A stretch of DNA of 64,000 nt from Pedobacter fastidiosus (GCF_014306625.1 NZ_JACRYL010000005.1:1-64000); one strand, 5' to 3'. Shown: positions 35,829 to 45,778, numbered from the stretch's first letter. Numbers and translations: made by a program. The notes: generated by a model from the sequence alone, not told the origin.

Positions 35829-38800
35829 TTAAGAGTTATGATGATTTTCGTAAAGCCATACCCGTAAAAGAGAAACAAGCTGATCCATATCTACCGGTTT
35901 GCTAATATAATCTGATGCGCCTGCTGCGATGCATTTTTCCCGATCGCCCATCATCGCTTTTGCGGTAACGGCTAAAATTGGTAAGTTTCTGTATTTAAAA
36001 TCCTGTCTAATGGCTGTAGTTGTTTCATAACCATCTAGCTCAGGCATCATCATATCCATTAAAACCACATCTACTTCGGCATTTTCGGCCAATAATTTTA
36101 GGGCTTCTTTACCATCTGTAGCAGTAAGTACTTTCATTTGGTGCTGTTCCAACACTTTGGTCAACGAAAAAATATTCCGTACATCATCATCTGCCACCAA
36201 TACCGTTTTTCCTTTTAAAACATCCTGCAATTCAGAGAATTTTTTAGGCGCTTTTATGGTGTCTTTACTTTTTTCTTCTACAAGGTGAAGGAACAAGCCA
36301 GCCTCATCCAAAATGCGCTGGTAAGAATGAGCGGTTTTTACAACGATAGAATCTGCGTACTGTTTAATTCTATTTTCTTCTCCTTTGGATAAACTTTTAC
36401 CAGTGAAAATTATAATGGGCAAGTTCTCCAAACCTGGGGTTTTCTTAACCACTTCCAGAGTTTCGTAAGCGTGTTTATCCGGAATACCCATGTCTAAAAT
36501 TACGCAATTGATTTCTGGTTTATTGAGTGCAGAAACCCCTTCATTAACTTGATTTACGACTTCCGTTTGAATATTAAAATTGCTTAAGAAATAACTTAAA
36601 GCTTTTGCATGCTGTTCATTTTCCTCAACAATAAGAACCTTTTTAGGGTGGCGACTTAACGCATGCTCCAGTTTTTGGAAAATCTCTTGCATGTGCTCGA
36701 AAGCAAAAGGTTTATTGATAAAATCTACCGCTCCTTTTAGCAAGCTTTCCTTTTTTACCTGCAATGAAGACATAATGTGAACCGGAATTGGCCGAGTATC
36801 GGGATTCGATTTTAACTCTTCCATTACCTGCCAGCCATCTTTAATCGGCAATTGAATATCCAATAAAATTGCAACAGGTTTGTAAGCCTTAGCCATTTCA
36901 ATCCCAACATCACCACGTACGGCTACAAGCCCTTTGTAGTTCCTTTTACGTGTAAAATCAAGCAGGGTTTTAGCGAAAGGCGTATCATCTTCTACAATTA
37001 AAATCACCTTATCATCTGGCTGAATATTATCGCGGTCATCTTCAATTTCTTTCGGAATATTGGCTACCGTTAAGTTATTTGTCTTTTTAACTGATACCTC
37101 TGGCACCACAACTTCCATTTGTTTTTCCCAAGGATTAGAGACGCCTTCAAAGCCTTTGTTCTTATCAATCGGCAATGTTAAAGTAAAGGTACTTCCTGCT
37201 CCTTCGGTGCTTTTTAAATCTATATACCCCCCTAAAAGCTTGGCCAATTCTCTACTAATAGATAAGCCCAAACCGGTACCACCGAACTTACGTCTGGTAG
37301 ATCCATCGGCCTGCTGGAAAGCTTCAAAAACCATAGCCTGCTTCTCTGGTGCAATGCCAACGCCAGTATCGGTAACTTTAAAAATTAAAGCGTTTAACTT
37401 TTCGTTTTTATTGATGTTTAGTGTTACCGAACCTTGAGTTGTAAACTTGATTGCATTGGATAAAAGGTTTTTCAGAATCTGTTCTAGCCTCATTTTATCC
37501 GTATGGAAAAACTCTGGAACCTCTTCTGTTTTTTCGAGAACAAGCTTTAGATTTTTATCTTTTGCTACTGGGTTAAACAGCGAACGCATGTTCCCTATAA
37601 CCTCATCTATTTTAATATTTGCCCGATCAAGCTCCATTTTACCGGCCTCAATTTTCGAAAGATCTAGTATTTCATCAATTAAACTTAGCAGACCTTGACC
37701 AGAGCTTTGAATAACTTCTGCATATTCCTGATGTTCTTTCTCTATCTCTTCATTTTCGGCCATTAATCTTGATAAAAGCAAAATGGAGTTTAATGGGGTG
37801 CGCAACTCATGAGACATATTGGCTAAAAACTCCGACTTATATTTCGTGCTCAATTCCAGCGCTTCCGCTTTCTGTTGAATTTCTACATTCCGTTCTTCAA
37901 TAAGTTCATTTTTCTCTTCTAAAAGACTGCTTCTTTCTTCAAGTTCTTGGTTGCTTTGCAACAGCTCTTCTTGTTGTACACGAAGCTCTTCTTCGGATGC
38001 CTGAAGTTTTTGTGATTGTGCTTCCAACTCGGCATTCATTCCTTCGAGTTCGTTATGCTGTACCTGTAACTCCTCAGATTGAGCTTGAGTTTCCTCTAAT
38101 AACTGCTGAAGTTTCAATCTGTTTTGTGCCCCCAACAAAGCCGTACCAACATCACCTAAAACTAGGTTTAAAAAATGTAATTGCAAATCTGAAAAATGGG
38201 TAATGGTACCCAGCTCCAAACCGCCAATAGAAATTCCGTTTCTTACAATTGGCAGCACCAATAACTGAGCAGGCTTAATATTTCCAGTGGCATAACTAAT
38301 GGTAATTTCGCCCTGCGGAACATCTTCCAATAGTATAGATTTTCCAGATTTTACCACCTGACCAATTAAACCCTGTCCAAGCTCAATGGTTTGTGCTAAA
38401 TCTTGTTTGTGCAAAGCGTATTGACCCTTTAAATGCAGATATCCATCATCCTTAAATAAATAAACTGCTCCAATTTGGCTTTTTGTGTAAGAAACCAAAA
38501 ACTCTATAATATCATCCGCTAAATGGAAAACATCCTTTTCGCCAACCATTTTAACATTTAAGTTGGCTACCCCGGTTTGCAACCACTCATTTTCAGCAAG
38601 GGTATCAAAAGATTTTTTAAGTGAAAGCGACATCGTGTTTAAAGATTCAGAAAGCTCGCCAATATCATCTTTAGATTGCTCATTTAATTTAACCCCATAG
38701 TTACCGTTAGAAATTTGCTGGGCAATTTCCTTAATGGCAGCAATGCGTTTTTCCATTTCGTATTTTTTGTCCTCAATCTCCTTTTGAAGTCCAACACGCT

Positions 38801-39419
38801 CATCAAAATCTACAGACACCTTTCTATAGAAAAACAGGGTGATTAAGATTGCCAAAACCGCGGCAATTAAAATCAGCATTGGGGTGTAAGAGGTTAATTT
38901 ATTTAGCTCTATCGTTCTAACATCCAACAACCTTCTTTCTTCCTTAACCATTCTGTTAACCACGGCTCTGGCTTGATCCATATAAGTTTTTCCCTGAAAC
39001 AGAACCGTTGGATCTACCTGTCCACCTAAAGATTTAATCTCTATTGTAGATTTAATGATGTTCATCCTTTGCGTCATTATATTTCGCAATTCTGCAATAT
39101 CCTTTTGCTGAACCGGGTTATCTTTGGTTTCTACCTCAATATCGGTTAGGGTTTTTAAAGCTTTATCCGATGCGCCATTATAGGGCTCCAAAAAAATTTT
39201 GTTTCCGGTTAAAAGATATCCCCGCTGACCAGTCTCAGCATCTTTTAACGTAGAAATAACTCCCTCTACGTTTAGGATAACCTCATCACTATGCTTTACC
39301 AGTTCGGTGCTTTTAATAAGATTGCTGATGCTAACATAAGAAGCCAGCGAACTGATAAAAAGAATAATTAGCGATAAGCCCAAGCCTAAGCGTAAATTAT
39401 TTTTAAGAGTTGTTTTCAT
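35829..39419 (-). CDS. Giant hybrid sensor histidine kinase (CHASE3-HAMP-GAF-HisKA-HATPase-three receivers)
   Basis: This is a 1196-residue membrane kinase. Order: transmembrane helix 10-32; CHASE3-type periplasmic sensor (about 37-172, with DAETGQRGYLLTGN); second helix (176-196); HAMP; GAF-like domain (about 285-430); a long coiled coil (about 440-525); HisKA with His537 (NMSHELRTPLNS); HATPase (NLLSNAIKFTT, GGTGLGLSISREL); then three receivers (about 810-930, 945-1060, 1075-1190). In the third the phosphoacceptor is Asp1122 in LMDMMMPELDG. It is first-but-one in the signalling cluster. CHASE3 ligands are unknown. Multiple receivers suggest it integrates phosphate from several sources. Confidence 0.94.
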   Translation of the reverse strand: MKTTLKNNLRLGLGLSLIILFISSLASYVSISNLIKSTELVKHSDEVILNVEGVISTLKDAETGQRGYLLTGNKIFLEPYNGASDKALKTLTDIEVETKDNPVQQKDIAELRNIMTQRMNIIKSTIEIKSLGGQVDPTVLFQGKTYMDQARAVVNRMVKEERRLLDVRTIELNKLTSYTPMLILIAAVLAILITLFFYRKVSVDFDERVGLQKEIEDKKYEMEKRIAAIKEIAQQISNGNYGVKLNEQSKDDIGELSESLNTMSLSLKKSFDTLAENEWLQTGVANLNVKMVGEKDVFHLADDIIEFLVSYTKSQIGAVYLFKDDGYLHLKGQYALHKQDLAQTIELGQGLIGQVVKSGKSILLEDVPQGEITISYATGNIKPAQLLVLPIVRNGISIGGLELGTITHFSDLQLHFLNLVLGDVGTALLGAQNRLKLQQLLEETQAQSEELQVQHNELEGMNAELEAQSQKLQASEEELRVQQEELLQSNQELEERSSLLEEKNELIEERNVEIQQKAEALELSTKYKSEFLANMSHELRTPLNSILLLSRLMAENEEIEKEHQEYAEVIQSSGQGLLSLIDEILDLSKIEAGKMELDRANIKIDEVIGNMRSLFNPVAKDKNLKLVLEKTEEVPEFFHTDKMRLEQILKNLLSNAIKFTTQGSVTLNINKNEKLNALIFKVTDTGVGIAPEKQAMVFEAFQQADGSTRRKFGGTGLGLSISRELAKLLGGYIDLKSTEGAGSTFTLTLPIDKNKGFEGVSNPWEKQMEVVVPEVSVKKTNNLTVANIPKEIEDDRDNIQPDDKVILIVEDDTPFAKTLLDFTRKRNYKGLVAVRGDVGIEMAKAYKPVAILLDIQLPIKDGWQVMEELKSNPDTRPIPVHIMSSLQVKKESLLKGAVDFINKPFAFEHMQEIFQKLEHALSRHPKKVLIVEENEQHAKALSYFLSNFNIQTEVVNQVNEGVSALNKPEINCVILDMGIPDKHAYETLEVVKKTPGLENLPIIIFTGKSLSKGEENRIKQYADSIVVKTAHSYQRILDEAGLFLHLVEEKSKDTIKAPKKFSELQDVLKGKTVLVADDDVRNIFSLTKVLEQHQMKVLTATDGKEALKLLAENAEVDVVLMDMMMPELDGYETTTAIRQDFKYRNLPILAVTAKAMMGDREKCIAAGASDYISKPVDMDQLVSLLRVWLYENHHNS

Positions 39420-39462
39420 TTATTGGGAAGTATTTTTTTTGATGATTGGTAAAATTGATCGG

Positions 39463-40596
39463 TTAATCTTCTGCCTTAAGAATTTCTTCTTCGGTAATCG
39501 GGATGATGAAATAAAATTCAGATCCCTCATCTAGAACACTATTCACGCCGATTTTTCCACCATGTCTTTTTATAATTTCAGAGCAGATGTACAATCCGAT
39601 ACCTAAGCCATTAAAACGATTGCTATTTTCTTCTACGCGATAAAATTTATCGAATATTTTTTGTTGCTGCTCAGCTCCAATTCCGATGCCGAAATCCTTA
39701 ACAGCCAAATAAAGTTGACCATCCTTAATGTTTATCGTCACATTTACCTGATTGGTTCCTGGCGCATATTTAATGGCATTGGTAATAAAGTTAATCACCA
39801 CCTGTTCCAATCTAACCTCATCGCCAAAAATCATTTCTTCTGTTTTACCGAGCTTGGTAATTTTGAAATCTGAATAATTTTGTTGCAACATTTCTATGGC
39901 GTTGTTTACCATATTATCTGCACAAAATGATTGCATATTAAACTTAAGCTTTCCGCTCTCAATTTTGGAGATGTCGAGTAAATCAACAATCAAATCATTT
40001 AGTTTTTCCAGTTGGATGCTGGCCTTGTTCAAATGATTTTGAGCAGTTACTTTATCATCCTTATTAATGCTCCGCTGAAGCAACTGAATATAACCCTTTA
40101 CACTGGTTAAAGGTGTTTTTAATTCATGGCTTGCAATGCTGATAAATTCATCTTTTTTATGCTCAGCCTGCTTTCGGAATTCAATTTCTTCGAGCAGTTT
40201 TTCCTGTACTTCGTTTAGCTTACGGCTCTGTTCGTAAATGCGATAAAAGGTTTTTATTTTGAGCAGAAGCACATTAATATCAACAGGCTTGGTAATATAA
40301 TCTAACCCGCCACTTAAATAGCCTTTGGTAATAAATTTGAGCTCGGTATTTACAGCCGATAAGAAAATTATGGCTGTATCTTTTGCTTTGCTAAATCCTG
40401 AGATTGCTTCTGCAACTTCAAAGCCATCCATATCTGGCATTTGAACATCCAGAATAATTAAAACGTAATTATTTTTTAAAACTTTTTTTAACGCTTCTTC
40501 GCCGGATGATGCGGTATCAACCTCAAAATTGTGTGCTTGGAGTACTTTTGATAAAGAGATCAGGTTTTCGGGCCTGTCATCAACTATAAGGATCAT
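39463..40596 (-). CDS. Response regulator-histidine kinase fusion
   Basis: This 377-residue soluble protein has an N-terminal receiver (Asp6/Asp7, phosphoacceptor Asp50 in LIILDVQMPD, Lys in YITKPVDI), a short coiled coil, HisKA with His157 (SIASHELKTPLTS) and a HATPase (NFITNAIKYAPG, GLGIGLYICSEI). It has no membrane helix or sensor domain, so the receiver must act as input. It is the first gene of the cluster; the hybrid kinase follows after 43 bp. Confidence 0.93.
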   Translation of the reverse strand: MILIVDDRPENLISLSKVLQAHNFEVDTASSGEEALKKVLKNNYVLIILDVQMPDMDGFEVAEAISGFSKAKDTAIIFLSAVNTELKFITKGYLSGGLDYITKPVDINVLLLKIKTFYRIYEQSRKLNEVQEKLLEEIEFRKQAEHKKDEFISIASHELKTPLTSVKGYIQLLQRSINKDDKVTAQNHLNKASIQLEKLNDLIVDLLDISKIESGKLKFNMQSFCADNMVNNAIEMLQQNYSDFKITKLGKTEEMIFGDEVRLEQVVINFITNAIKYAPGTNQVNVTINIKDGQLYLAVKDFGIGIGAEQQQKIFDKFYRVEENSNRFNGLGIGLYICSEIIKRHGGKIGVNSVLDEGSEFYFIIPITEEEILKAED

Positions 40597-40700
40597 CTTT
40601 GATAAAACAAATAAGAAGCCGGGATAATTATGCTTGGTTTAGAGAAAAAATTCTCGGTAACTGTAAACAAACAGCAGTAGTTTAAAAAGGTTTTAACTTT

Positions 40701-41540
40701 TTACAAATTGTTCGAATTAAAGGTGTCGCCCTGTTTAATATCTCCTGTTTCAAAGCCCTTTTTAAACCAATACATGCGTTGTTGCGAAGTTCCGTGGGTA
40801 AAAGAATCTGGCTGTACATCTCCTGTTGCCTGTTTTTGCAATTTATCATCACCAATAGCATTAGCCGCAGTTAAAGCCTCCTCTATATCTCCTTCGTCTA
40901 GTTTAAAATCTTTTAAATTTTGGGCATTATGTGCCCAAAGGCCAGCAAAAAAATCCGCCTGAAGTTCTAGTTTTACGGATAAGCGATTGTATTCTTTTTC
41001 ACTCACTTGTCCGCGAGCTTGATCTAATTTTTCTGAAATTCCCAAAAGATTTTGTACATGATGACCAACCTCATGCGCAATTACATAGGCTTGAGCAAAA
41101 TCGCCAGCAGCGCCAAATCGGTTTTTTAATTCATCGTAGAATGATAAATCGATATACACCTTTTGATCGCCTGGACAATAAAATGGACCAACGTTGGCAC
41201 TGGCATTTCCACATGCAGTTTGTACAGCTTGTCTAAACAATCTCAATTTTGGATATTCGTATTGCTTGCCCATAGCTTTAAATTCTTGATCCCAAACCTG
41301 TTCTGTAGATTCTAAAACACCAGAAACAAACTGTGCCTGAGGATCATTTTGTGGTACACCTTGCTTAACTTCGGTATTATCAGTTGCAGGAATTTGGCTC
41401 ACCAAACCGCTTAAATCTTTACCAAAAAACAAACCTAAAACAACAATAATAATCCCTATACCTCCGCCAAGTACGGTTTTGCCTCCGCCTCCACTTCTTC
41501 CATCTTCTACATTATTACTTCCTTTACCAAACCACTGCAT
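40701..41540 (-). CDS. Neutral zinc metallopeptidase family protein (YpfJ-like)
   Basis: This 279-residue protein has a Gly-rich N-terminus, one transmembrane segment (GGGIGIIIVVLGLFFG, about 25-40) and a metallopeptidase domain with HEVGH (156-160). A following ADFFAGLWAHN block and a terminal GTSQQRMYWFKKGFETGDI complete the family pattern. Its substrate is unknown. It lies between gltX (upstream, closed by a terminator) and the signalling cluster, and is probably transcribed alone. Confidence 0.92.
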   Translation of the reverse strand: MQWFGKGSNNVEDGRSGGGGKTVLGGGIGIIIVVLGLFFGKDLSGLVSQIPATDNTEVKQGVPQNDPQAQFVSGVLESTEQVWDQEFKAMGKQYEYPKLRLFRQAVQTACGNASANVGPFYCPGDQKVYIDLSFYDELKNRFGAAGDFAQAYVIAHEVGHHVQNLLGISEKLDQARGQVSEKEYNRLSVKLELQADFFAGLWAHNAQNLKDFKLDEGDIEEALTAANAIGDDKLQKQATGDVQPDSFTHGTSQQRMYWFKKGFETGDIKQGDTFNSNNL

Positions 41541-41656
41541 GTTTATATATTTTTAGTTTTATGAATAACCTCTATTATTTGAAATTGTTATACTAAAGTA
41601 TAAATTATTTTATTTTATTAATATGATTTTATTCTTTTGAGTTGTATCCGCTTTAA

Positions 41657-41686
41657 ACAAAAAAACCCAAGCGGTTAACTTGGGCT
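41657..41686 (-). terminator. Rho-independent terminator after gltX
   Basis: Minus strand GCCCAAG and CTTGGGT form a stem around a 7 nt loop, followed by a run of seven T. Confidence 0.8.
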
Positions 41687-41707
41687 TTAACTTAAGTTTA
41701 TAAAGAG

Positions 41708-43216
41708 CTAACTGCTAAAAACAGCAATTGCCTTTTCTATTCGCATTTTGGTTTCTTCGGCGCCAAGTAAAATGGCAATATCGAATACACCAGGACCAAA
41801 CTTACCGCCAACAAGCATAATTCTGAATGGAAGCATTAATTCTCCCGGTTTAAATCCCTTTTCTTCGGCCAATGCTTTAAAAGCAGTTTCTGCAATAACG
41901 GCATCGGTTAAATTTATATTTTCTGCATAAACTTTAAAGAAATCAGCCTTTTCTGCTGTCCATTTTGGTTTTACAGATGCCAAATCATATTCAGCAGGTG
42001 CTGTAAAGAAGTAGCCACTTTGCGCAACAAAATCTGGCATTAAAGTACAGCGATCTTTAATTAAATCGATTATGATATTTAAGAAAACATCATCTTTAAT
42101 TTCAATTCCTGCGCCTTTTAATTCTTCTTTAACGCTTGGCGATAAACGCTCAGCAGTTTGTACTTTAATCCATTCGTGATTATACCACTTGGCCTTCTCA
42201 AAATCGAATTTTGCGCCTGCTTTGCTGATTCTTTCGATAGAGAATTTTTCTTCTAGTTCGGCCAAAGCAAATAATTCTTGATCAGTTCCATCATTCCAAC
42301 CCAATAAGGCTAACATATTTACAAAAGCTTCTGGCAAAAATCCCATTTCATTAAAGCCCTTAGTTATATCTCCGGTTTTTGGGTCTGTCCAGTTCATGGC
42401 ATACACCGGGAAACCTAAACGATCGCCATCGCGTTTGCTCAGTTTTCCATGACCATCGGGTTTTAAAATCAATGGCAAATGTGCCCATTGAGGCATATCG
42501 CTTTCCCAACCCAAATATTTCCAAAGTAAAATGTGGATCGGTGCAGAAGGCAACCATTCTTCACCTCTAAAAGCATGACTAATTTCCATCGCCTTATCAT
42601 CAACAACAACTGCTAAATGATAAGTTGGCATACCATCGGCTTTTAATAAAACTTTATCATCAACCTGTGCAGTTTCAAAACTTACATCGCCACGAATTAA
42701 ATCGTTAAAGTGAACAATCTCATTTTCTGGAACTTTAATGCGAATTACGTGAGGTGTTTTCGATGCCAAAAGATCTTCAACTTCGCTAACAGTAAGCGTT
42801 AAGGAATTGCGCATTTGCAATCGCGTTGCTTGCCCATATTGAAAGTTTGGAATTTCCTTTCTTTTAGCATCCAGCTCTTCAGTAGTATCGAATGCATAAT
42901 AGGCATATCCATCACTAATTAATTGCTCAGCGAACTTTCTATAACTCGGTTTACGCTCGCTTTGGCGATATGGCCCATAATTTCCGGGTTTGCTCGGGCT
43001 TTCATCTGGCGTAATGCCACACCAGTTTAAGCAATCTACAATATATTCTTCAGCACCTTCTACAAAACGGTTTTGATCGGTATCTTCAACACGTAAAACG
43101 AAAGTTCCGTTGTTTTTTTTAGCAAACAAATAATTGAACAGTGCGGTACGAACACCGCCTAAATGCAGGCCACCAGTTGGACTTGGGGCAAATCTTACTC
43201 TAACTTTTTTATCCAT
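41708..43216 (-). CDS. gltX: Glutamyl-tRNA synthetase
   Basis: GltX charges tRNA-Glu. From the ATG at 43216 it has 502 residues, starting MDKKVRVRFAPSPTGGLHLGG. The class I HIGH-type motif is GGLHLGG and the KMSKS motif is KLSKRDG. A longer frame from TTG at 43261 adds 15 residues that no homologue would be expected to have. The gene is divergent from the membrane kinase gene, has a -7 box at 43296-43303 and ends at a terminator. Confidence 0.97.
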   Translation of the reverse strand: MDKKVRVRFAPSPTGGLHLGGVRTALFNYLFAKKNNGTFVLRVEDTDQNRFVEGAEEYIVDCLNWCGITPDESPSKPGNYGPYRQSERKPSYRKFAEQLISDGYAYYAFDTTEELDAKRKEIPNFQYGQATRLQMRNSLTLTVSEVEDLLASKTPHVIRIKVPENEIVHFNDLIRGDVSFETAQVDDKVLLKADGMPTYHLAVVVDDKAMEISHAFRGEEWLPSAPIHILLWKYLGWESDMPQWAHLPLILKPDGHGKLSKRDGDRLGFPVYAMNWTDPKTGDITKGFNEMGFLPEAFVNMLALLGWNDGTDQELFALAELEEKFSIERISKAGAKFDFEKAKWYNHEWIKVQTAERLSPSVKEELKGAGIEIKDDVFLNIIIDLIKDRCTLMPDFVAQSGYFFTAPAEYDLASVKPKWTAEKADFFKVYAENINLTDAVIAETAFKALAEEKGFKPGELMLPFRIMLVGGKFGPGVFDIAILLGAEETKMRIEKAIAVFSS

Positions 43217-43295
43217 GTTTTGGCAAAGAGCAGGGAGTTTAGGGCAAAGGGTCTGGTACAATCCATGCGCCCTGCGCTAAGCACTATGCTCGGCA

Positions 43296-43303
43296 CAAAG
43301 ATA
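43296..43303 (-). promoter_or_regulatory. -7 box of gltX
   Basis: Minus strand TATCTTTG is an exact TAnnTTTG match about 80 bases before the gltX ATG. The -33 box is not evident. Confidence 0.4.
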
Positions 43304-43442
43304 TGTTTTTCATCTGTTTTTATCTTGTTCACATCAGTTATGAATCTATTGTGCTTTCAAAATTATTGCTTCATGGTTTTTGAAAAAGCATAATCGTTTT
43401 ATGTTTTTTCCGTTTTGTTATTGTATTTTGCCTATCCAAAGC

Positions 43443-44648
43443 ATGAATCCATACGAAAAGAAACGCCGCTGGAAATTTTTCCTCCTCATTTTTGCCATCT
43501 TAATTGGCATTGCCTCAGTATTTTACACCGATTCATTTGTTAAAAAAATGGAACGTGAAGAAGCGAATCAAATTCAACTTTGGGTTAAAATCCAAGAACG
43601 CTCTATGTTTTTGATGGACAATGACAATTTCACAGAAATCGTAGAAAGCGTACGAAAAAACACAAAAGCGCCTGTAGTAGTAGTAGATTCTTCTGGCCAT
43701 ATTACTACTTATTTTGGTTTGGATTCTACAAAAACAAATTACTCTACAGACAACAAATTAACCTACGATAGTCTCTACTTTGTTCATCAATTAAGCAAAA
43801 TGAAAGCGCAGCACATGCCTTTGGAAATGAACATTCTTGGAACATCATATAAAGCCTACTACAAAGATTCGTTTATTCTAACACAGTTGAGATATTTTCC
43901 ATACATCCAGATGATTGTAATCTTTCTCTTTCTACTAACGGCTTATGCAGCGTTTAGTTCTTCCAGAAGAGCAGAACAAGATCATGTTTGGGTGGGCTTG
44001 GCAAAGGAAACTGCTCACCAATTGGGCACTCCAATCTCATCACTCATGGCCTGGACGGAGTTAATGAAATCTAAGTTTGATGCTGAAGATGATCCGCTGA
44101 TTGCCGAAATGGAAAACGACATTAAGCGACTGGAAATTATTACCGATCGTTTCTCCAAAATTGGCTCAAAACCTATTTTAGAAGATCATACGGTTTACAT
44201 TGTAATCAGCAATTTTATCGATTATTTTAAAGTAAGAACATCCGATAAAGTTAAATTCAGCATCACGGGCGATGATCAAGTTAGGGCGATGTTGAATATT
44301 CCGTTGTTTGATTGGGTAATTGAAAATCTTTTAAAGAATGCGGCTAACGCCATTGAAAATGAAGGTTCAATTGCCATTAACATTATCGAGAATTTGGCAA
44401 AAGAACAGGTATTTATCGATGTAACCGATAGCGGAAAAGGAATTCCAAGATCAAAATTTGATGCCGTTTTTCAACCTGGATATACCACCAGAAAACGTGG
44501 TTGGGGCTTAGGGTTATCTTTAACCAAACGGATTGTAGAGAACTACCACAGCGGAGAAATTTTTGTTAAAGACTCCGAACTTGGCAAAGGCACAACTTTC
44601 AGAATAATATTAAAAAGCAGTTTAACATATGAACCGACCACAGCCTAA
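43443..44648 (+). CDS. Membrane sensor histidine kinase
   Basis: This 401-residue kinase (ATG at 43443) has two transmembrane helices (about 11-29 and 154-172) around a small periplasmic sensor. The phosphorylation box reads KETAHQLGTPISSLMAW with His192, a known HQLGTP variant of the HELRTP box. The HATPase has NLLKNAANAIE, DSGKGIPRSKFDAVF and RGWGLGLSLTKRI. A longer frame from TTG at 43380 is rejected, since ATG at 43443 gives a normal membrane start. No response regulator gene is adjacent. Its last 20 bases overlap the DinB-family gene. Confidence 0.93.
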   Translation: MNPYEKKRRWKFFLLIFAILIGIASVFYTDSFVKKMEREEANQIQLWVKIQERSMFLMDNDNFTEIVESVRKNTKAPVVVVDSSGHITTYFGLDSTKTNYSTDNKLTYDSLYFVHQLSKMKAQHMPLEMNILGTSYKAYYKDSFILTQLRYFPYIQMIVIFLFLLTAYAAFSSSRRAEQDHVWVGLAKETAHQLGTPISSLMAWTELMKSKFDAEDDPLIAEMENDIKRLEIITDRFSKIGSKPILEDHTVYIVISNFIDYFKVRTSDKVKFSITGDDQVRAMLNIPLFDWVIENLLKNAANAIENEGSIAINIIENLAKEQVFIDVTDSGKGIPRSKFDAVFQPGYTTRKRGWGLGLSLTKRIVENYHSGEIFVKDSELGKGTTFRIILKSSLTYEPTTA

Positions 44649-45138
44649 CGAATATCCAATTTGGGGAGAAACCTACATCAGTAAAGTTGAAGGAGATATT
44701 CTCGAAATTCTGGAAGAACAGGTTTTTAGCATTCCCGCAATGTTTGAAGCAAATAAGGAAAAAGAAAATTTCGCCTATGCGGATGGGAAATGGACGCTGA
44801 AAGAAATGCTTGGCCATATTATCGATTGTGAACGTATTTTTGTTTACCGCATGACTTGCTTTGCAAGAAATGAGCAACAACATCTCCCTGGTTTTGAAGA
44901 AGACGATTATGTTGCAAATGCCCGATTTGGTGAGCGTAATTACGAAGATATGATTGAAGAATTTGCAGCCTTACGTAAAGCCAATCTTTACTTTTTTAAA
45001 AGCCTTAACGAAGAAGAACTGAATAGAAAAGGAGTTGCTTCGACAAGAGAAATCACTGTGAAATCTATTTTATTTATCGCAGCAGGCCACATTATTCACC
45101 ATGTTTCCATTTTAAAAGAGCGCTACCATGTGGTTTAG
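44629..45138 (+). CDS. DinB family protein
   Basis: This 169-residue four-helix protein of the DinB/YfiT fold probably binds a metal through three histidines, visible as His in MLGHIIDCERIF and in AAGHIIHHVSILKERY. DinB proteins include damage-induced proteins and thiol transferases, so function cannot be named. It overlaps the kinase gene by 20 bp and the thioesterase gene by 11 bp, so the three are translationally linked. Confidence 0.88.
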   Translation: MNRPQPNEYPIWGETYISKVEGDILEILEEQVFSIPAMFEANKEKENFAYADGKWTLKEMLGHIIDCERIFVYRMTCFARNEQQHLPGFEEDDYVANARFGERNYEDMIEEFAALRKANLYFFKSLNEEELNRKGVASTREITVKSILFIAAGHIIHHVSILKERYHVV

Positions 45139-45550
45139 AAACTTCACCGTTGATGATTTAAATAACCGTCCTAAAAACCATTTGGGCGCTTTGCTTGATA
45201 TTAAATTTACTGAAATTGGCGAAGATTTTATTACCGGAACCATGCCAGTTGATGAAAGAACCCATCAACCTGCCGGAATTTTACATGGCGGTGCATCGGT
45301 TGTTTTGGCAGAAACGCTCGGGAGTATTGCCTCCTATATGTGCATCGACCCAGAAAAATATGTCGCCGTAGGTTTAGAAGTTAACGCCAACCATTTGCGT
45401 CCTGTTAAAAGCGGTTTGGTTAAAGGCATTTGTAAACCTTTACACGTTGGTGCAAAAACTCAGGTTTGGGAAATTAAAATTTACGATGAGCGTGGAAAAA
45501 TGAACTGCATCAGCAGACTTACCGTTGCAATAATTAACAAACCCCAATAA
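45128..45550 (+). CDS. Hotdog-fold thioesterase
   Basis: This 140-residue PaaI/MenI-type hotdog thioesterase has the signature HQPAGILHGGASVVLAETLG (about 46-65), with an active-site Glu in AETLGS. In Bacteroidota such proteins often hydrolyse 1,4-dihydroxy-2-naphthoyl-CoA in menaquinone synthesis. No menaquinone gene is nearby, so the substrate is open. It ends the kinase/DinB/thioesterase run. Confidence 0.88.
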   Translation: MWFRNFTVDDLNNRPKNHLGALLDIKFTEIGEDFITGTMPVDERTHQPAGILHGGASVVLAETLGSIASYMCIDPEKYVAVGLEVNANHLRPVKSGLVKGICKPLHVGAKTQVWEIKIYDERGKMNCISRLTVAIINKPQ

Positions 45551-45669
45551 GGAAAGATATATAGAAGTCATGTTGGCCCTACAAAGGCGCATATAATTAA
45601 GGCGTTTCTACAGACTCAACGAGAATAACAGAGCCTCGGAGTATTAAATTTAAAATACTTCTTAGCCTC

Positions 45670-45777
45670 AGCCATGGTACGTGTCTCCAAATACCATTTA
45701 ACTAGTATTCTATAAAGCTCTGAAGCCATGGTACGTGTCTCCACGTACCATTGAACTAAGTCATTTTTTTAAAGCTC
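45670..45777. repeat. Tandem 54 bp repeat with hairpin
   Basis: AGCCATGGTACGTGTCTCCA begins copies at 45670 and 45724. Each continues ATACCATTTAACTA or CGTACCATTGAACTA and ends near AAAGCTC. In copy 2 TGGTACGTG (45729-45737) pairs exactly with CACGTACCA (45742-45750) around TCTC. It lies between convergent genes and could also help stop transcription, but no T-run is adjacent. Confidence 0.8.
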
Positions 45778-45778
45778 C

